A DNA stretch of 51,365 nt from CAZCEC01 sp964497615 (GTDB taxonomy: Bacteria; Chloroflexota; Anaerolineae; Anaerolineales; UBA6663): positions 1 through 51,365 of the forward strand of contig CAZCEC010000046.1 in assembly GCA_964497615.1 (NCBI GenBank). Direction: 5' to 3'. Below the pieces are notes generated by a model. It searched no databases and was not told the origin of the DNA. It saw only the letters and a list, made by a program, of their open reading frames with translations. The position numbers were made by a program, and so were the translations under genes. Of the stretch, positions 31,659 through 39,982 are shown one piece after another (the stretch's first letter is position 1; each line of letters opens with the position of its first letter).

Positions 31659-32279
31659 ATGCACGACTCTCTCTATCATCCCGATCGCCAGCCCCTGCTG
31701 GTCGTCATCTCCGGCCCGTCCGGCGTGGGCAAGGACTCGGTGCTCCAGCGCATGAAGGAGCGCCAACTGCCCTTCCACTTCGTCGTCACCGCCACCACCC
31801 GCCCCGCCCGGGCGGGCGAGGAGCACGGCCGCGACTACTTTTTTGTCTCCACCGACGAGTTCGCGGAGATGATCGAGAAGGACGAACTCTTGGAGTATGC
31901 CCACGTCTACAACGACTACAAGGGCATCCCCAAGCAGCAGGTGCGTGAAGCGCTGTCCACCGGGCAGGACGTCATCATGCGGCTGGACGTCCAGGGCGCG
32001 GCCAAGATCCGCAAGCTCACCAACGGCGGCGCGGCCACGATCTTCCTCACCACCGCCTCCGAGGCCGAGTTGGAGCAGCGCCTGCGCGCCCGCAAAACCG
32101 AGACCCCCGAGGGCCTCAACCTCCGCGTCGCCACCGCCCGCAAGGAACTGGAGCGCATGGGCGAGTTCGACTACTGCGTCGTCAACCACGACATGACCCT
32201 CGATGACACCGTGGACAAGATCATCGCCATCATCGAAGCCGAGCACAGCCGGGTGAAGCCGCGGCAGGTGAGCCTCTAA
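31659..32279 (+). CDS. gmk: Guanylate kinase
   Basis: This 206-residue enzyme catalyses GMP + ATP to GDP + ADP. It has P-loop GPSGVGKDS (residues 19-27), TTRPARAGEEHGRDYFFVS for GMP binding, LLEYAHVYNDYKGIPKQQV and LDVQGAAKIRK, then the lid RLRARKTETPEGLNLRVATA. The sequence is complete and normal in length. It is monocistronic with its own promoter. A TTG- or GTG-initiated alternative is not needed. Confidence 0.94.
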   Translation: MHDSLYHPDRQPLLVVISGPSGVGKDSVLQRMKERQLPFHFVVTATTRPARAGEEHGRDYFFVSTDEFAEMIEKDELLEYAHVYNDYKGIPKQQVREALSTGQDVIMRLDVQGAAKIRKLTNGGAATIFLTTASEAELEQRLRARKTETPEGLNLRVATARKELERMGEFDYCVVNHDMTLDDTVDKIIAIIEAEHSRVKPRQVSL

Positions 32280-32390
32280 GGGCGAAGCCTCTTTGACTTA
32301 GCCCGGCCAGCGTAGGTCATCTATGCCCTGGCTATAACGCGACTGCCGCGCAACGACACACAGGATCGCCGGGGGCACTGATCCGCACCC

Positions 32391-32424
32391 GCTCACACGC
32401 CCCGCTGTATTCAGCGGCTCACAC
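32391..32424. repeat. Copy of the 34-bp hairpin element
   Basis: It matches 2482-2515 at 32 of 34 positions. The stem CCGCTG (32402-32407) / CAGCGG (32412-32417) is conserved exactly while the loop differs by one base. It lies 236 bp upstream of the next gene. Confidence 0.75.
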
Positions 32425-32584
32425 ATCGGGGTGCCTTTCTCTCTCGTGGCCGCCCGCGATCTTGGACCTGGCCTTAGCCGGCGAAGGCCGGCTTCGTGCT
32501 TTTGTTGCCGCGGTTTCTAACCGCCGGACGCCCGGCCAGGGCAACCGGCCACGATTTGGAGATGCGCCCACCGGTCGCTCGCTC

Positions 32585-32613
32585 TTGCCGCGCGTGCCCG
32601 CCTGCCCTACAAT
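32585..32613 (+). promoter_or_regulatory. Promoter of the Memo-like gene
   Basis: TTGCCG (32585-32590), a 17-bp spacer and TACAAT (32608-32613) lie 47 bases before the ATG. Confidence 0.5.
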
Positions 32614-32659
32614 CTAATCAGCCGGCGGGACGCAGCCCGGCCGGCCGGAGGCAAGCCCC

Positions 32660-33511
32660 ATGGACATCCGGCCATCCCCCATCGCGGGCACGTGGTATCC
32701 CGGAAACCCCCAAATCCTCACCAGCGCGGTGGATGCCTTTCTAGATGCCGCGACGATACTGGAAGATACCCCGCCACCCGCCGACGTGATTGGCCTGCTC
32801 GTCCCGCATGCGGGCCTGCGGTACTCTGGGGCGGTGGCCGCCCACGCCTTCCGCGCGGTGCGCGGACTGGCCGTGGACCTCGTCGCCATCACCTGTCCCA
32901 GCCACTATCACGCCGATGGGCCGGTGCTCACCAGCGCCCACGAGACTTATGTGACCCCGCTCGGCCAAGTGCCCGTGGACCGGCCCGCGGTGGAGCGCCT
33001 GCGCGCCAGCCTGGCCCAGGCCCTGCACCTGCCGCCGGAATCCGCCCTGGTGGAAATCCGCGAGGATCGCGAGCACGCCATTGAGATCGAACTGCCCTTC
33101 CTCCAACGCACCCTGGCCCCCGGCTTTCGCTTGCTGCCCATCATGCTGCGCGACCAGGCCGAACCCGTGGCCCACGCCCTCGGCGCCGCCCTGGCCGAGA
33201 CCCTGCGCGGGCAGCGCGCCCTGGTGATTGCCTCCTCCGACCTCTCCCATCACTATCCCGACGCGCTGGCGCGGCAGCTCGACTCCGCCATGCTGCGGCA
33301 GGTCGCCGCCTTCGATCCGGAGGGCGTGCTGGCGGCCAATGCGTCGGGGGAAGGGCAAGCCTGCGGCTATGGCGTCATCGCGGCGACGCTGAAGGCGGCC
33401 CGCTCGTTGGGCGCCTCGCGGGCGTGCGTCGTCCGGCAGGCCACCTCCGCCGATGTCAGCGGAGACTATGACCGGGTAGTGGGCTATGGCGCGGCAGTGA
33501 TGCTGAAATAG
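32660..33511 (+). CDS. AmmeMemoRadiSam system protein B (Memo family)
   Basis: This 283-residue protein has the Memo signature throughout: AGTWYPGNP at the start, LVPHAGLRYSGAVAAHAF, CPSHYHADGPVL, EDREHAIEIELPFLQRTL and SSDLSHHYPDALAR. The histidines and the Cys in these motifs form the metal-site cleft of Memo, whose bacterial function is unresolved. In most genomes Memo lies beside an AMMECR1 protein and a radical-SAM enzyme. Neither partner is adjacent here, so it is a solitary copy. Confidence 0.9.
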   Translation: MDIRPSPIAGTWYPGNPQILTSAVDAFLDAATILEDTPPPADVIGLLVPHAGLRYSGAVAAHAFRAVRGLAVDLVAITCPSHYHADGPVLTSAHETYVTPLGQVPVDRPAVERLRASLAQALHLPPESALVEIREDREHAIEIELPFLQRTLAPGFRLLPIMLRDQAEPVAHALGAALAETLRGQRALVIASSDLSHHYPDALARQLDSAMLRQVAAFDPEGVLAANASGEGQACGYGVIAATLKAARSLGASRACVVRQATSADVSGDYDRVVGYGAAVMLK

Positions 33512-33512
33512 A

Positions 33513-33521
33513 TGTTAGAAT
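33513..33521 (+). promoter_or_regulatory. Extended -10 promoter of the leader mini-ORF
   Basis: TG-T-TAGAAT ends 7 bases before the ATG at 33529, so transcription should start at the mini-ORF start codon (leaderless). Confidence 0.5.
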
Positions 33522-33528
33522 CCTTGCT

Positions 33529-33618
33529 ATGCCCCCCGGCTTCATCCTGCCCCGCCCCCGCTTCGCCGCCCGCGCGCCGTTGGCGTTAGCCGTCGCGCGC
33601 CCCGGGTCACGCCGTTGA
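33529..33618 (+). CDS. 29-residue Pro/Arg-rich leader peptide candidate
   Basis: The mini-ORF runs from ATG at 33529 to TGA at 33616-33618. It encodes a basic peptide with Pro at positions 2, 3, 8, 10, 17 and 25, starting MPPGFILPRPRF. Its TGA overlaps the TTG start of the CNNM/CorC gene (TTGA), so ribosome passage could control translation of that gene. Leader peptides rich in Pro and Arg regulate Mg transporters in enterobacteria (mgtL before mgtA). The parallel is suggestive only. Translation is not proven. Confidence 0.45.
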   Translation: MPPGFILPRPRFAARAPLALAVARPGSRR

Positions 33619-34955
33619 CGGCGCTGGTCATTGCGCTGGTGGTCATCATCCTGGTGGCCATCAACGCCCTGTACGTCGCGGCCGAGTTCGCCACCGTCGC
33701 CGCCCGCAAGGCGCGCCTGCGGCAGATGGCCCACAGCGGCCACCGGGGGGCCCAGCGCCTGCTGCCCACCCTCGACGACAGCCGCAAGCTCGACGACTAC
33801 ATTGCCGCGTGCCAATTGGGCATCACGGCCTCATCGCTGGTGCTGGGCGCCTACGGTCAGGGCCAGGTAGCGACAGCCCTCACGCCGCATCTGGCCGCCC
33901 TGGGCCGGCTGGCCCTGCCCGCGGCCCACACGCTCTCGGCTACCGGCGTGCTCCTCGTGCTCACGGTCTTGCAGGTCGTCTTCGGCGAGTTGTTCCCCAA
34001 GTCCATCGCCATTCAGTTCCGCGAACGGGTCGCCACGGCAGTGGTCGTGCCCATGCTCTGGTCGGTGGCGCTTTTCCGCCCTTTCATCTGGCTCTTCAAC
34101 GGCAGCGCCAACTTCGTCCTGCGGCTGTTGGGGCTCCACGCGGCCGGCGGCCACACCCATGTCCACTCGCCGGAGGAAATCGAACTACTGGTCGCCGAGA
34201 GCCAGCGCGGCGGCCTGGTGGAGCCGGAAGAGCAGCGCCTGCTGCACAACGCTTTTCGGTTTCAGGATCTGTCGGTCCGGCAGGTTATGGTGCCCCGCAC
34301 CAGCATGCCCGCCGCGCCCGCCAACAGCAGCGTCCTCAGCCTGATAGACCAGGCGTTGACGACCGGAGCCGACCGCCTGCTCCTGTACCGCGCCTCCATC
34401 GACAACATCATCGGCTTTGTGCATCTCAAGGACCTTTTTCGACTGCACCTAAAGCCCACCGGCCAACTGCGCGAGATCATCCGCAGTCTCATTTATGTGC
34501 CTGAGAGCCTGCCTGTCCCGGCTCTGTGGCGCGAGCTGGCGGGCCGGCGCGCGCGGCTGGCCGTTGTGCTGGATGAGTATGGCGGCACAGCCGGCGTAGT
34601 CACCCTAGAAGACCTGGCCGAGGTCGTCTTCGGCGAAGTGCCGGATGTGTTCGATGAGCAGGTGGCCACCATGCGGGCCGACCGCGAAGGCGTGCTGCGC
34701 CTGCGCGGCAACGTCCTCATCGCCGATGTGAACGAGTTCTTCGACCTCAAACTGCCGGAGCAGGCCGCCGACACGCTGGGCGGCCTGATCATGGCCGAGT
34801 TGGGCCGCATCCCCGTGGTTGGCGACGAAGTGACGGCTGGCTCGCCCCCGGCCGCCTTGCGCGTGGAAGCCATGCAGGGCCTGGCCGTGGCGGAAGTGGC
34901 GCTGCGCCTGGCCGATGGCGCGCCGCTGTTGAACACACGCGGGGGTCTGCTGTGA
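33615..34955 (+). CDS. CNNM/CorC-family (hemolysin C-like) transporter protein, copy 1
   Basis: This 446-residue protein starts at TTG 33615, which overlaps the mini-ORF stop. Four membrane segments of the DUF21/CNNM domain come first (VIALVVIILVAINALYVAAE to about residue 170). A CBS-domain pair follows (RQVMVPRTSMPAAP, then DRLLLYRASIDNIIGFVHLKD) and the C-terminal CorC_HlyC domain with EYGGTAGVVTLEDLAEVVFG. Family members move or sense Mg2+/Co2+. The next gene is a paralogue and overlaps this one by GTGA, so the two may form a heterodimer. Confidence 0.87.
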   Translation: MTALVIALVVIILVAINALYVAAEFATVAARKARLRQMAHSGHRGAQRLLPTLDDSRKLDDYIAACQLGITASSLVLGAYGQGQVATALTPHLAALGRLALPAAHTLSATGVLLVLTVLQVVFGELFPKSIAIQFRERVATAVVVPMLWSVALFRPFIWLFNGSANFVLRLLGLHAAGGHTHVHSPEEIELLVAESQRGGLVEPEEQRLLHNAFRFQDLSVRQVMVPRTSMPAAPANSSVLSLIDQALTTGADRLLLYRASIDNIIGFVHLKDLFRLHLKPTGQLREIIRSLIYVPESLPVPALWRELAGRRARLAVVLDEYGGTAGVVTLEDLAEVVFGEVPDVFDEQVATMRADREGVLRLRGNVLIADVNEFFDLKLPEQAADTLGGLIMAELGRIPVVGDEVTAGSPPAALRVEAMQGLAVAEVALRLADGAPLLNTRGGLL

Positions 34956-36393
34956 ACCGCCGCTGGCATTTAGGGCTGGTCCTGCCAGCCGCGGGCTTCG
35001 TGACTGGCGCCTGGGCGGCCCAGGCATTGCCCAGCCCGGCGAGCCTGATCGTGCCGGGGCTGGTGATTCTAGTATTGGTCCTGCTGAACGGGTTGTATGT
35101 GGCGGGCGAGTTCGCCATCATCGGCGTGCGCCGCACCCAACTCGAGCCATTGGCCGAGGCCGGCCACGCCACCGCGCGCCGCATCTTGCACATCCTGGCC
35201 GAACCCCGCCGCCAGGACCGCTACATCGCCACCGCCCAACTCGGCATCACCCTGGCCTCGCTGGGGTTGGGCATGTATGGCGAACCGTCGCTGGCCCACT
35301 TCCTCGAGCCATATGTGGCGCGCGTGCTGGGCCAGGAAGAAACCGCTTCCGTTGTGCACACACTGAGCTATGTGATGGGTCTGAGCACTCTCACGTACTT
35401 GCACATCGTCCTGGGCGAAATGATCCCCAAGTCGCTGGCCCTGAGCGCGCCGGTGCGAACGGCGTTTGGCGTCTTTGGTCCGATGCGGCTGTCGGGCGGC
35501 CTCTTGGCGCTGCCGGTGCGGTGGCTCAACGCCATCGGCAACGCCCTGCTTCATCTGTTTCGGGTGCCCCCGGCCGGCCCGCACGCCCATCTGCACTCGG
35601 CGGAGGAGTTGGAGATTCTGGTGGACGNNNNNNNNNNGAAAGCGCGGCCCAGGGGATACTGGACCCCGGCGAACGCGACATGGTCCACAGCATCTTTGAC
35701 TTCGGTGATCTCACCGTGGGCAATGTGATGATCCCCCGGCCGCAAATCCAGGCCATGGCCCTGGACACGCCCCTGCCTGAGGTCTTGGGCCTGGCCGTGA
35801 ACAGCCCGCATGGCCGCTTCCCAGTCTACGAAAACGACCTGGACAATATCCTGGGCGTGCTCTACTTCCGGGACATCGTCCGCCAGCAGGTGCGCACCAA
35901 GGGCCAGTTCGATATGCGCCTGCTGCTGCGGCCGGTGCTGGTGGTGCCCGAACACTATCCCGTTATCAAGGTGCTCACCGCCTTCCGCCACAAGCGCAGC
36001 CACTTCGCCGTCGTGATAGACGAATTTGGCGGCACGGTCGGCTTGGTGACCCTGGAAGACCTGGTGGACCACGTCATGGGCGAAGTGGGCGACGAGTTCG
36101 GCCCATCAGCCGCCCTCATTCGGTGCCTGCCCGATGGCTCCGTGCAGATTGACGGGCTGACCCACATCGACGAGGTCAACACCATGCTGGGTTTGAACCT
36201 GCAGGACAAAAACTACCACACCATCGCCGGCTTTGTGCTCGGCCAATTGGGCCGCATGGCGCGCGTGGGCGACACCGTGGAAGCGGAGGGCATGCGCCTC
36301 AAGGTAGAAGCCCTGGACGGACTGCGCATTGCCCGGCTGTCGCTCTTCCACACCAAGCCCCAGCCTAAGCCCTCGGCCGCCTCCGACCAATAG
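34952..36393 (+). CDS. CNNM/CorC-family transporter protein, copy 2 (assembly gap inside)
   Basis: The GTG start at 34952 overlaps the first copy's stop. Features are parallel to copy 1: DUF21 membrane domain (LIVPGLVILVLVLLNGLYVAG), HLHSAEELEILVD, then after the gap ESAAQGILDPGERDMVHSIF, CBS domains and VIDEFGGTVGLVTLEDLVDHVMG. The 10-N gap at 35628-35637 changes the frame relative to the listed length. Aligned with copy 1 (LVAESQRGGLVEPEE), LVD and ESAAQGIL should be nearly adjacent, so the true gap is small and the gene is probably intact in the organism. Together the pair likely forms a Mg/Co-type efflux or uptake complex. Confidence 0.85.
35628..35637. other. Assembly gap of 10 Ns
   Basis: A run of ten unknown bases, probably a scaffold gap of arbitrary size, lies inside the second CNNM/CorC gene. 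The reading frame before and after implies that the true gap is not ten bases. Confidence 0.99.
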
Positions 36394-36402
36394 CCATCCC
36401 TT

Positions 36403-36438
36403 TTCTCTTTCTTTATCTCTTTCTCTTTCTTTTTCTTT
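36403..36438. repeat. Pyrimidine-rich 18-bp-period (2 x 9) repeat before priA
   Basis: TTCTCTTTCTTTATCTCT (36403-36420) is followed by TTCTCTTTCTTTTTCTTT (36421-36438). It follows the CNNM/CorC stop by 9 bases and runs into the priA start, which has no Shine-Dalgarno. Confidence 0.65.
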
Positions 36439-36443
36439 TTTCC

Positions 36444-38993
36444 ATGTACGCCGACGTCGTCGTCAACGTTCCCGGCCTCACCTCGACCTTTAGCTACGGA
36501 ATCCCGGCTGCCCTGGCGGGGCAGATCGCGCCCGGCCACCTGGTCACCGTGCCGTTTGGCGAGCGGCGCACCCAGGGCATCGTTGTCCAGCTCACCCGCA
36601 CACCCGCCGTCAGCCGCGTCAGCCCTATCGAAGGGTTGATTGACCCCGAGCCGGTCCTGACCCTCGCCCAAATCGAACTGGCCCAATGGATCTCCGGCCA
36701 CTACCTGGCACCGGCCATCGAGTGCTTCACGATGATGCTACCGCCCGGCCTGTCCAAGCGGGCGGACACGCTCTACGCCCTGCATGAAGCCGAGGCGCAC
36801 GCCGCCCGCGTGCTCACCCCCAATCAACAGGCCCTGGTGGCGGTGCTGGCCGAGCGCGGCCCCCTGCGCGGACGCCAGCTCAACCGCGCCTTGCCGCGCC
36901 TCAACTGGCGCGACGCCGCCCTGGCGCTCGCCAAACGCGGCTTGCTGGACCGCCAGGGCGTGCTTGAACCGCCCACGGTCAGCGCCAAGCATGTGCGCAC
37001 GGCCCGGCTGGCCGCTCCCCTCGCCGCCGTGGACGCCGCTCGTCCACATCTCTCTCGCGCCCCCGCCAAGGCTGCCCGCCTCGGTGCCGTCCTCGACTTC
37101 CTGGCCAACGACTTCGATCCCGTGGACGTGAGTTGGGTCTACGCCGAGACCGGCGCCAAACTGCAGGACTTGAAAGACCTCGCCGAAATGGGGTTGGTAG
37201 ATCTGGGCGAAGCCGAAGTCTGGCGCGACTCACTGGCCAGCCACGAGTACGTCCCCGCCAACCCGCCAGAACTGACGCCCGACCAACAGCGGGTATGGGA
37301 GGCTGTGGAAGTGGATATCACGTCTACAGCCTCCCATACCCCCATACTTCTCCACGGTGTCACCGGCTCCGGCAAGACCGAAATCTACCTGCGCGCGCTG
37401 GCCGCCACACTGGCCCAGGGCAAGCGCGCCATCGTGCTCGTGCCCGAGATCGCCCTCACCCCGCAGACCGTGCGCCGGTTTGCCGCGCGCTTCCCCGGCC
37501 GCGTGGCTGTGTGGCACAGCCAGTTGGGCGATGGCGAGCGCTACGACACCTGGCGCCGGGCGCGGCTGGGGTTGGTGGAGGTCGTCATCGGCGCCCGCAG
37601 CGCGCTGTTCGCGCCCCTGCCCAACCTCGGGCTCATCATCCTGGACGAAGAGCACGACGAAGCCTACAAGCAGGACACGCCCATCGGCGCGCCCTACCAC
37701 GCCCGCGAGGCCGCGGTGGAATACGCCCGCCGGCTGGGCGCGGTGTGCATCTTAGGCTCGGCCACGCCCGACGTCACCAGCTACTATCGCGCCCGCCAGG
37801 GCGAGTATCGCCTGCTGGAATTGCCGCGCCGCATCATGGGCCACGCCAAGCGGCTGCAAGCCCAGGCGGACCGCCTGCACGTCGCCTCCCGCTACCACCC
37901 TGTGCCGGAAGGCGGGCGTGAAGCCCAGACCATTGACCTGCCGCCGGTGGAAGTGGTGGACCTGCGCCAGGAACTGCGCGCCGGCAACACCTCCATCTTC
38001 AGCCGCCGCCTGCAAGCCGCCCTGTCCGAGACCCTGGCCCGCGGCGAGCAGGCGATTCTTTTCCTCAACCGGCGCGGCACCGCCACCTTCGTCTTCTGCC
38101 GCGACTGCGGCGAGGCGCTCAAGTGCGACAACTGCGACATGCCGCTGACTTATCACGCCTCGGCCCCCAATAACGGCGCGCTGCCCCTGCTCGTCTGCCA
38201 CCACTGCAACTTTCGCCGCGAGCAGCCCCAGCGCTGCCCCAATTGCGGCAGCCGCCGCATCAAGTATTTTGGCACCGGCACCGAGCGCGTGGAGGCCGCC
38301 GTGCGCGACCTGCTCCCCACGGCCCGCACCCTGCGCTGGGATTACGATGTGACCCGCCACCGGGGCGCGCACGAGTTGATCCTCCAGCAGTTCACCACCC
38401 AGCAGGCCGATGTGCTCATCGGCACGCAGATGATCGCCAAGGGGCTGGACCTGCCGCTCGTCACCCTGGTGGGTGTCATCTCCGCCGATGTGGGGCTGGG
38501 CCTGCCCGACTATCGCGCCTCCGAGCGCACCTTCCAGGTGCTCACCCAGGTGGCCGGCCGCGCCGGCCGCGGCCTGCTGGGCGGGCGCGTGGTGCTGCAG
38601 ACTTACAACCCCGACCACTACATCATCCGCGCCGCCGCCGAGCACGACTATGCCGTGTTCTACGCCCGTGAGTTGCGCTACCGCAAGGAACTGGGCTACC
38701 CGCCCTTCCGCCGGATGCTGCGCTTGGTCTACCGTCATCCCCAGGCCGACCGCGCCGAGGCCGAGGCCGGGGTGATGGCCCATCAACTGCAAGCCCGCCT
38801 GCGGGGCGGGCGCAGCGCGGACTCCGGCGCGCCCCCCGGCGACCTGATTGGCCCGGCCCCGTGCTTCTTCGGCAAGATCGGCGGCGAGCACCGCTGGCAC
38901 GTCATCGTCCGCGCCGCCGACCCCGCCGCCCTGGCCCAGGGCATAAGCTTCAAAGGCTGGCATGTGGACGTGGACCCGATGAGTCTGTTATGA
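36444..38993 (+). CDS. priA: Primosomal protein N' (PriA helicase)
   Basis: This 849-residue superfamily-2 DNA helicase restarts replication at stalled forks. The N-terminal 3'-end-binding domain starts YADVVVNVPGLTSTFSYG. Walker A is GVTGSGKT (305-312) and Walker B is DEEHD (401-405). The zinc region with eight cysteines (CRDCGEALKCDNC from residue 552, then CHHCN and CPNC) is complete. Late motifs FGTGTERVEAAVRDLLP, IGTQMIAKGLDLP and QVAGRAGRG are canonical. A 16-bp perfect inverted repeat lies just before Walker A, where the protein sequence departs from the family (EVDITSTASHTP). Confidence 0.95.
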   Translation: MYADVVVNVPGLTSTFSYGIPAALAGQIAPGHLVTVPFGERRTQGIVVQLTRTPAVSRVSPIEGLIDPEPVLTLAQIELAQWISGHYLAPAIECFTMMLPPGLSKRADTLYALHEAEAHAARVLTPNQQALVAVLAERGPLRGRQLNRALPRLNWRDAALALAKRGLLDRQGVLEPPTVSAKHVRTARLAAPLAAVDAARPHLSRAPAKAARLGAVLDFLANDFDPVDVSWVYAETGAKLQDLKDLAEMGLVDLGEAEVWRDSLASHEYVPANPPELTPDQQRVWEAVEVDITSTASHTPILLHGVTGSGKTEIYLRALAATLAQGKRAIVLVPEIALTPQTVRRFAARFPGRVAVWHSQLGDGERYDTWRRARLGLVEVVIGARSALFAPLPNLGLIILDEEHDEAYKQDTPIGAPYHAREAAVEYARRLGAVCILGSATPDVTSYYRARQGEYRLLELPRRIMGHAKRLQAQADRLHVASRYHPVPEGGREAQTIDLPPVEVVDLRQELRAGNTSIFSRRLQAALSETLARGEQAILFLNRRGTATFVFCRDCGEALKCDNCDMPLTYHASAPNNGALPLLVCHHCNFRREQPQRCPNCGSRRIKYFGTGTERVEAAVRDLLPTARTLRWDYDVTRHRGAHELILQQFTTQQADVLIGTQMIAKGLDLPLVTLVGVISADVGLGLPDYRASERTFQVLTQVAGRAGRGLLGGRVVLQTYNPDHYIIRAAAEHDYAVFYARELRYRKELGYPPFRRMLRLVYRHPQADRAEAEAGVMAHQLQARLRGGRSADSGAPPGDLIGPAPCFFGKIGGEHRWHVIVRAADPAALAQGISFKGWHVDVDPMSLL
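37291..37341. repeat. 16-bp perfect inverted repeat inside priA
   Basis: GGGTATGGGAGGCTGT (37291-37306) and ACAGCCTCCCATACCC (37326-37341) flank a 19-base loop. It encodes the segment between the helicase domain start and the Walker A motif. Confidence 0.8.
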
Positions 38994-39045
38994 AAATACG
39001 TCTGACTCTTCGTCTTCGCCTCACCAGCCTATAACCAGATCACGC

Positions 39046-39074
39046 TTGACAGTCTAGACCAATTGTTCTATATT
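39046..39074 (+). promoter_or_regulatory. Consensus-like promoter with spacer palindrome
   Basis: TTGACA (39046-39051), 17 bp, TATATT (39069-39074). The spacer contains AGACCAATTGTTCT (39056-39069), which is self-complementary at 6 of 7 pairs and could be an operator. No known gene follows directly. Confidence 0.5.
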
Positions 39075-39291
39075 GTCTCCATGCCCCAGGTCATCCCCCT
39101 CCCAGCCCGACCGGATAGGTGGCAGCGCCTGCAAGCCTGACAACGCCTACGATCCTTGCCAGCGCCCTTTTGCCTTGAAAACAAGGCCCGCTGGCAACGC
39201 TGGCAACGATGGCAATGATTTCGGGTGCGGTATTACAACCTGCACAGAATGATTTGTGGCAAAGATCACCAGAAAAGTAAACAAAGCTCAA

Positions 39292-39320
39292 TTGACAAAA
39301 CCTCCCCCGGACGATAGGTT
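39292..39320 (+). promoter_or_regulatory. Promoter of the MerR-type regulator gene
   Basis: TTGACA (39292-39297), 17-bp spacer, TAGGTT (39315-39320). The TTG start codon is at 39345, giving a leader of about 18 bases. Confidence 0.55.
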
Positions 39321-39344
39321 TATGCAGATTTTGGGAGCCTATCC

Positions 39345-39974
39345 TTGGGTCGAGACAACAACCACGAGTGGCTGAATTTGAGCGAGGCCGCAGGTCTGCT
39401 GGGCATTCACCCCTCCACCCTCCGCGCCTGGGCCGACCGCGGCGATGTGCCCGCGCACCGCACGCCCGGCAAGCACCGCCGCTTCCGACGCGCCGACATT
39501 GAGCAGTGGGCCGATTCGCGCCGCGCCGCCCAGGCCTCACCCGGCCAACTCATCGTTGAGAACGTCCTGAGCCGCACCCGCATGCAGATGGCCGAAGGCC
39601 GTCTGAACGCCGAGCCCTGGTACCAGCGCTTCGATGAAGCCCGGCGGCGCGAGCTGCGCGAGGCCGGGCGCGGCCAACTCCGCCTGCTGCTGGCCTACCT
39701 CTCCGAGGCGGCGCCGCCCGAGCCGGAGGCCGTTCAGGCCCTGGGCGCCGCCTATGAGCGCCTGGGGCGTGAGGCCGGCCTGTCGCTGGCCGAGACCGTA
39801 AGCGTCTTCCTCTATTTCCGCGACTTTCTCTACGACAGCGTGGTGGAGGTCTACCAGGCCTCCGGCCAGCGCGCCGCCCGCGAGTGGGCGGCCATGCACC
39901 GGCGCATTGCTACGTTCACCAATTCGATCCTGCTGGCCCTCATCCAGGCCCATGAGGGCAGCGCCTCACCCTAG
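39345..39974 (+). CDS. MerR/excisionase-type DNA-binding protein with RsbRD-like domain
   Basis: This 209-residue protein has an N-terminal helix-turn-helix (WLNLSEAAGLLGIHPSTLRA, then DRGDVPAHRTPGKHRRFRRADIEQW), typical of the excisionase/MerR class. The C-terminal 150 residues are helical and resemble the RsbRD N-terminal domain (SLAETVSVFLYFRDFLYDSV), which senses redox or stress states in related regulators. It is a likely transcription factor that couples a signal to DNA. The start is TTG at 39345. It is followed 8 bp later by a seven-helix membrane protein, which could supply the signal. Confidence 0.75.
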   Translation: MGRDNNHEWLNLSEAAGLLGIHPSTLRAWADRGDVPAHRTPGKHRRFRRADIEQWADSRRAAQASPGQLIVENVLSRTRMQMAEGRLNAEPWYQRFDEARRRELREAGRGQLRLLLAYLSEAAPPEPEAVQALGAAYERLGREAGLSLAETVSVFLYFRDFLYDSVVEVYQASGQRAAREWAAMHRRIATFTNSILLALIQAHEGSASP

Positions 39975-39982
39975 GAGTAACT

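Larger units (their letters stand above)
32280..32659. other. Intergenic region of 380 bp with hairpins
   Basis: I see no gene. It contains CCGGC-GAAG-GCCGG (about 32476-32490) and GCGGT-TTCTA-ACCGC hairpins, one copy of the 34-bp hairpin element at 32391-32424, and the promoter of the Memo-like gene. Confidence 0.5.
38994..39344. other. Intergenic region of 350 bp with promoter-like and repeat structure
   Basis: No convincing gene is seen. It holds a promoter-like unit (39046-39074), a 19-codon open frame (ATG 39081 to 39140) that could be leaderless, the hairpin CCTTG-AAAA-CAAGG (about 39173-39186), and three 9-base words TGGCAACGC, TGGCAACGA, TGGCAATGA (about 39194-39220). It ends with the MerR-type gene promoter. 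It shares the core CCTTGTTTTC, read on one strand, with 2031-2240. Confidence 0.5.

Noticed and set aside
39056..39069. LexA/SOS box at AGACCAATTGTTCT
   Set aside because: It resembles a generic inverted repeat in a promoter, but I cannot match it to an established LexA consensus for this group, and no SOS gene follows.
39081..39140. 19-residue leaderless peptide gene
   Set aside because: The promoter distance fits, but there is no sign of conservation and the codons follow repeats. It is kept only as part of the non-coding unit.
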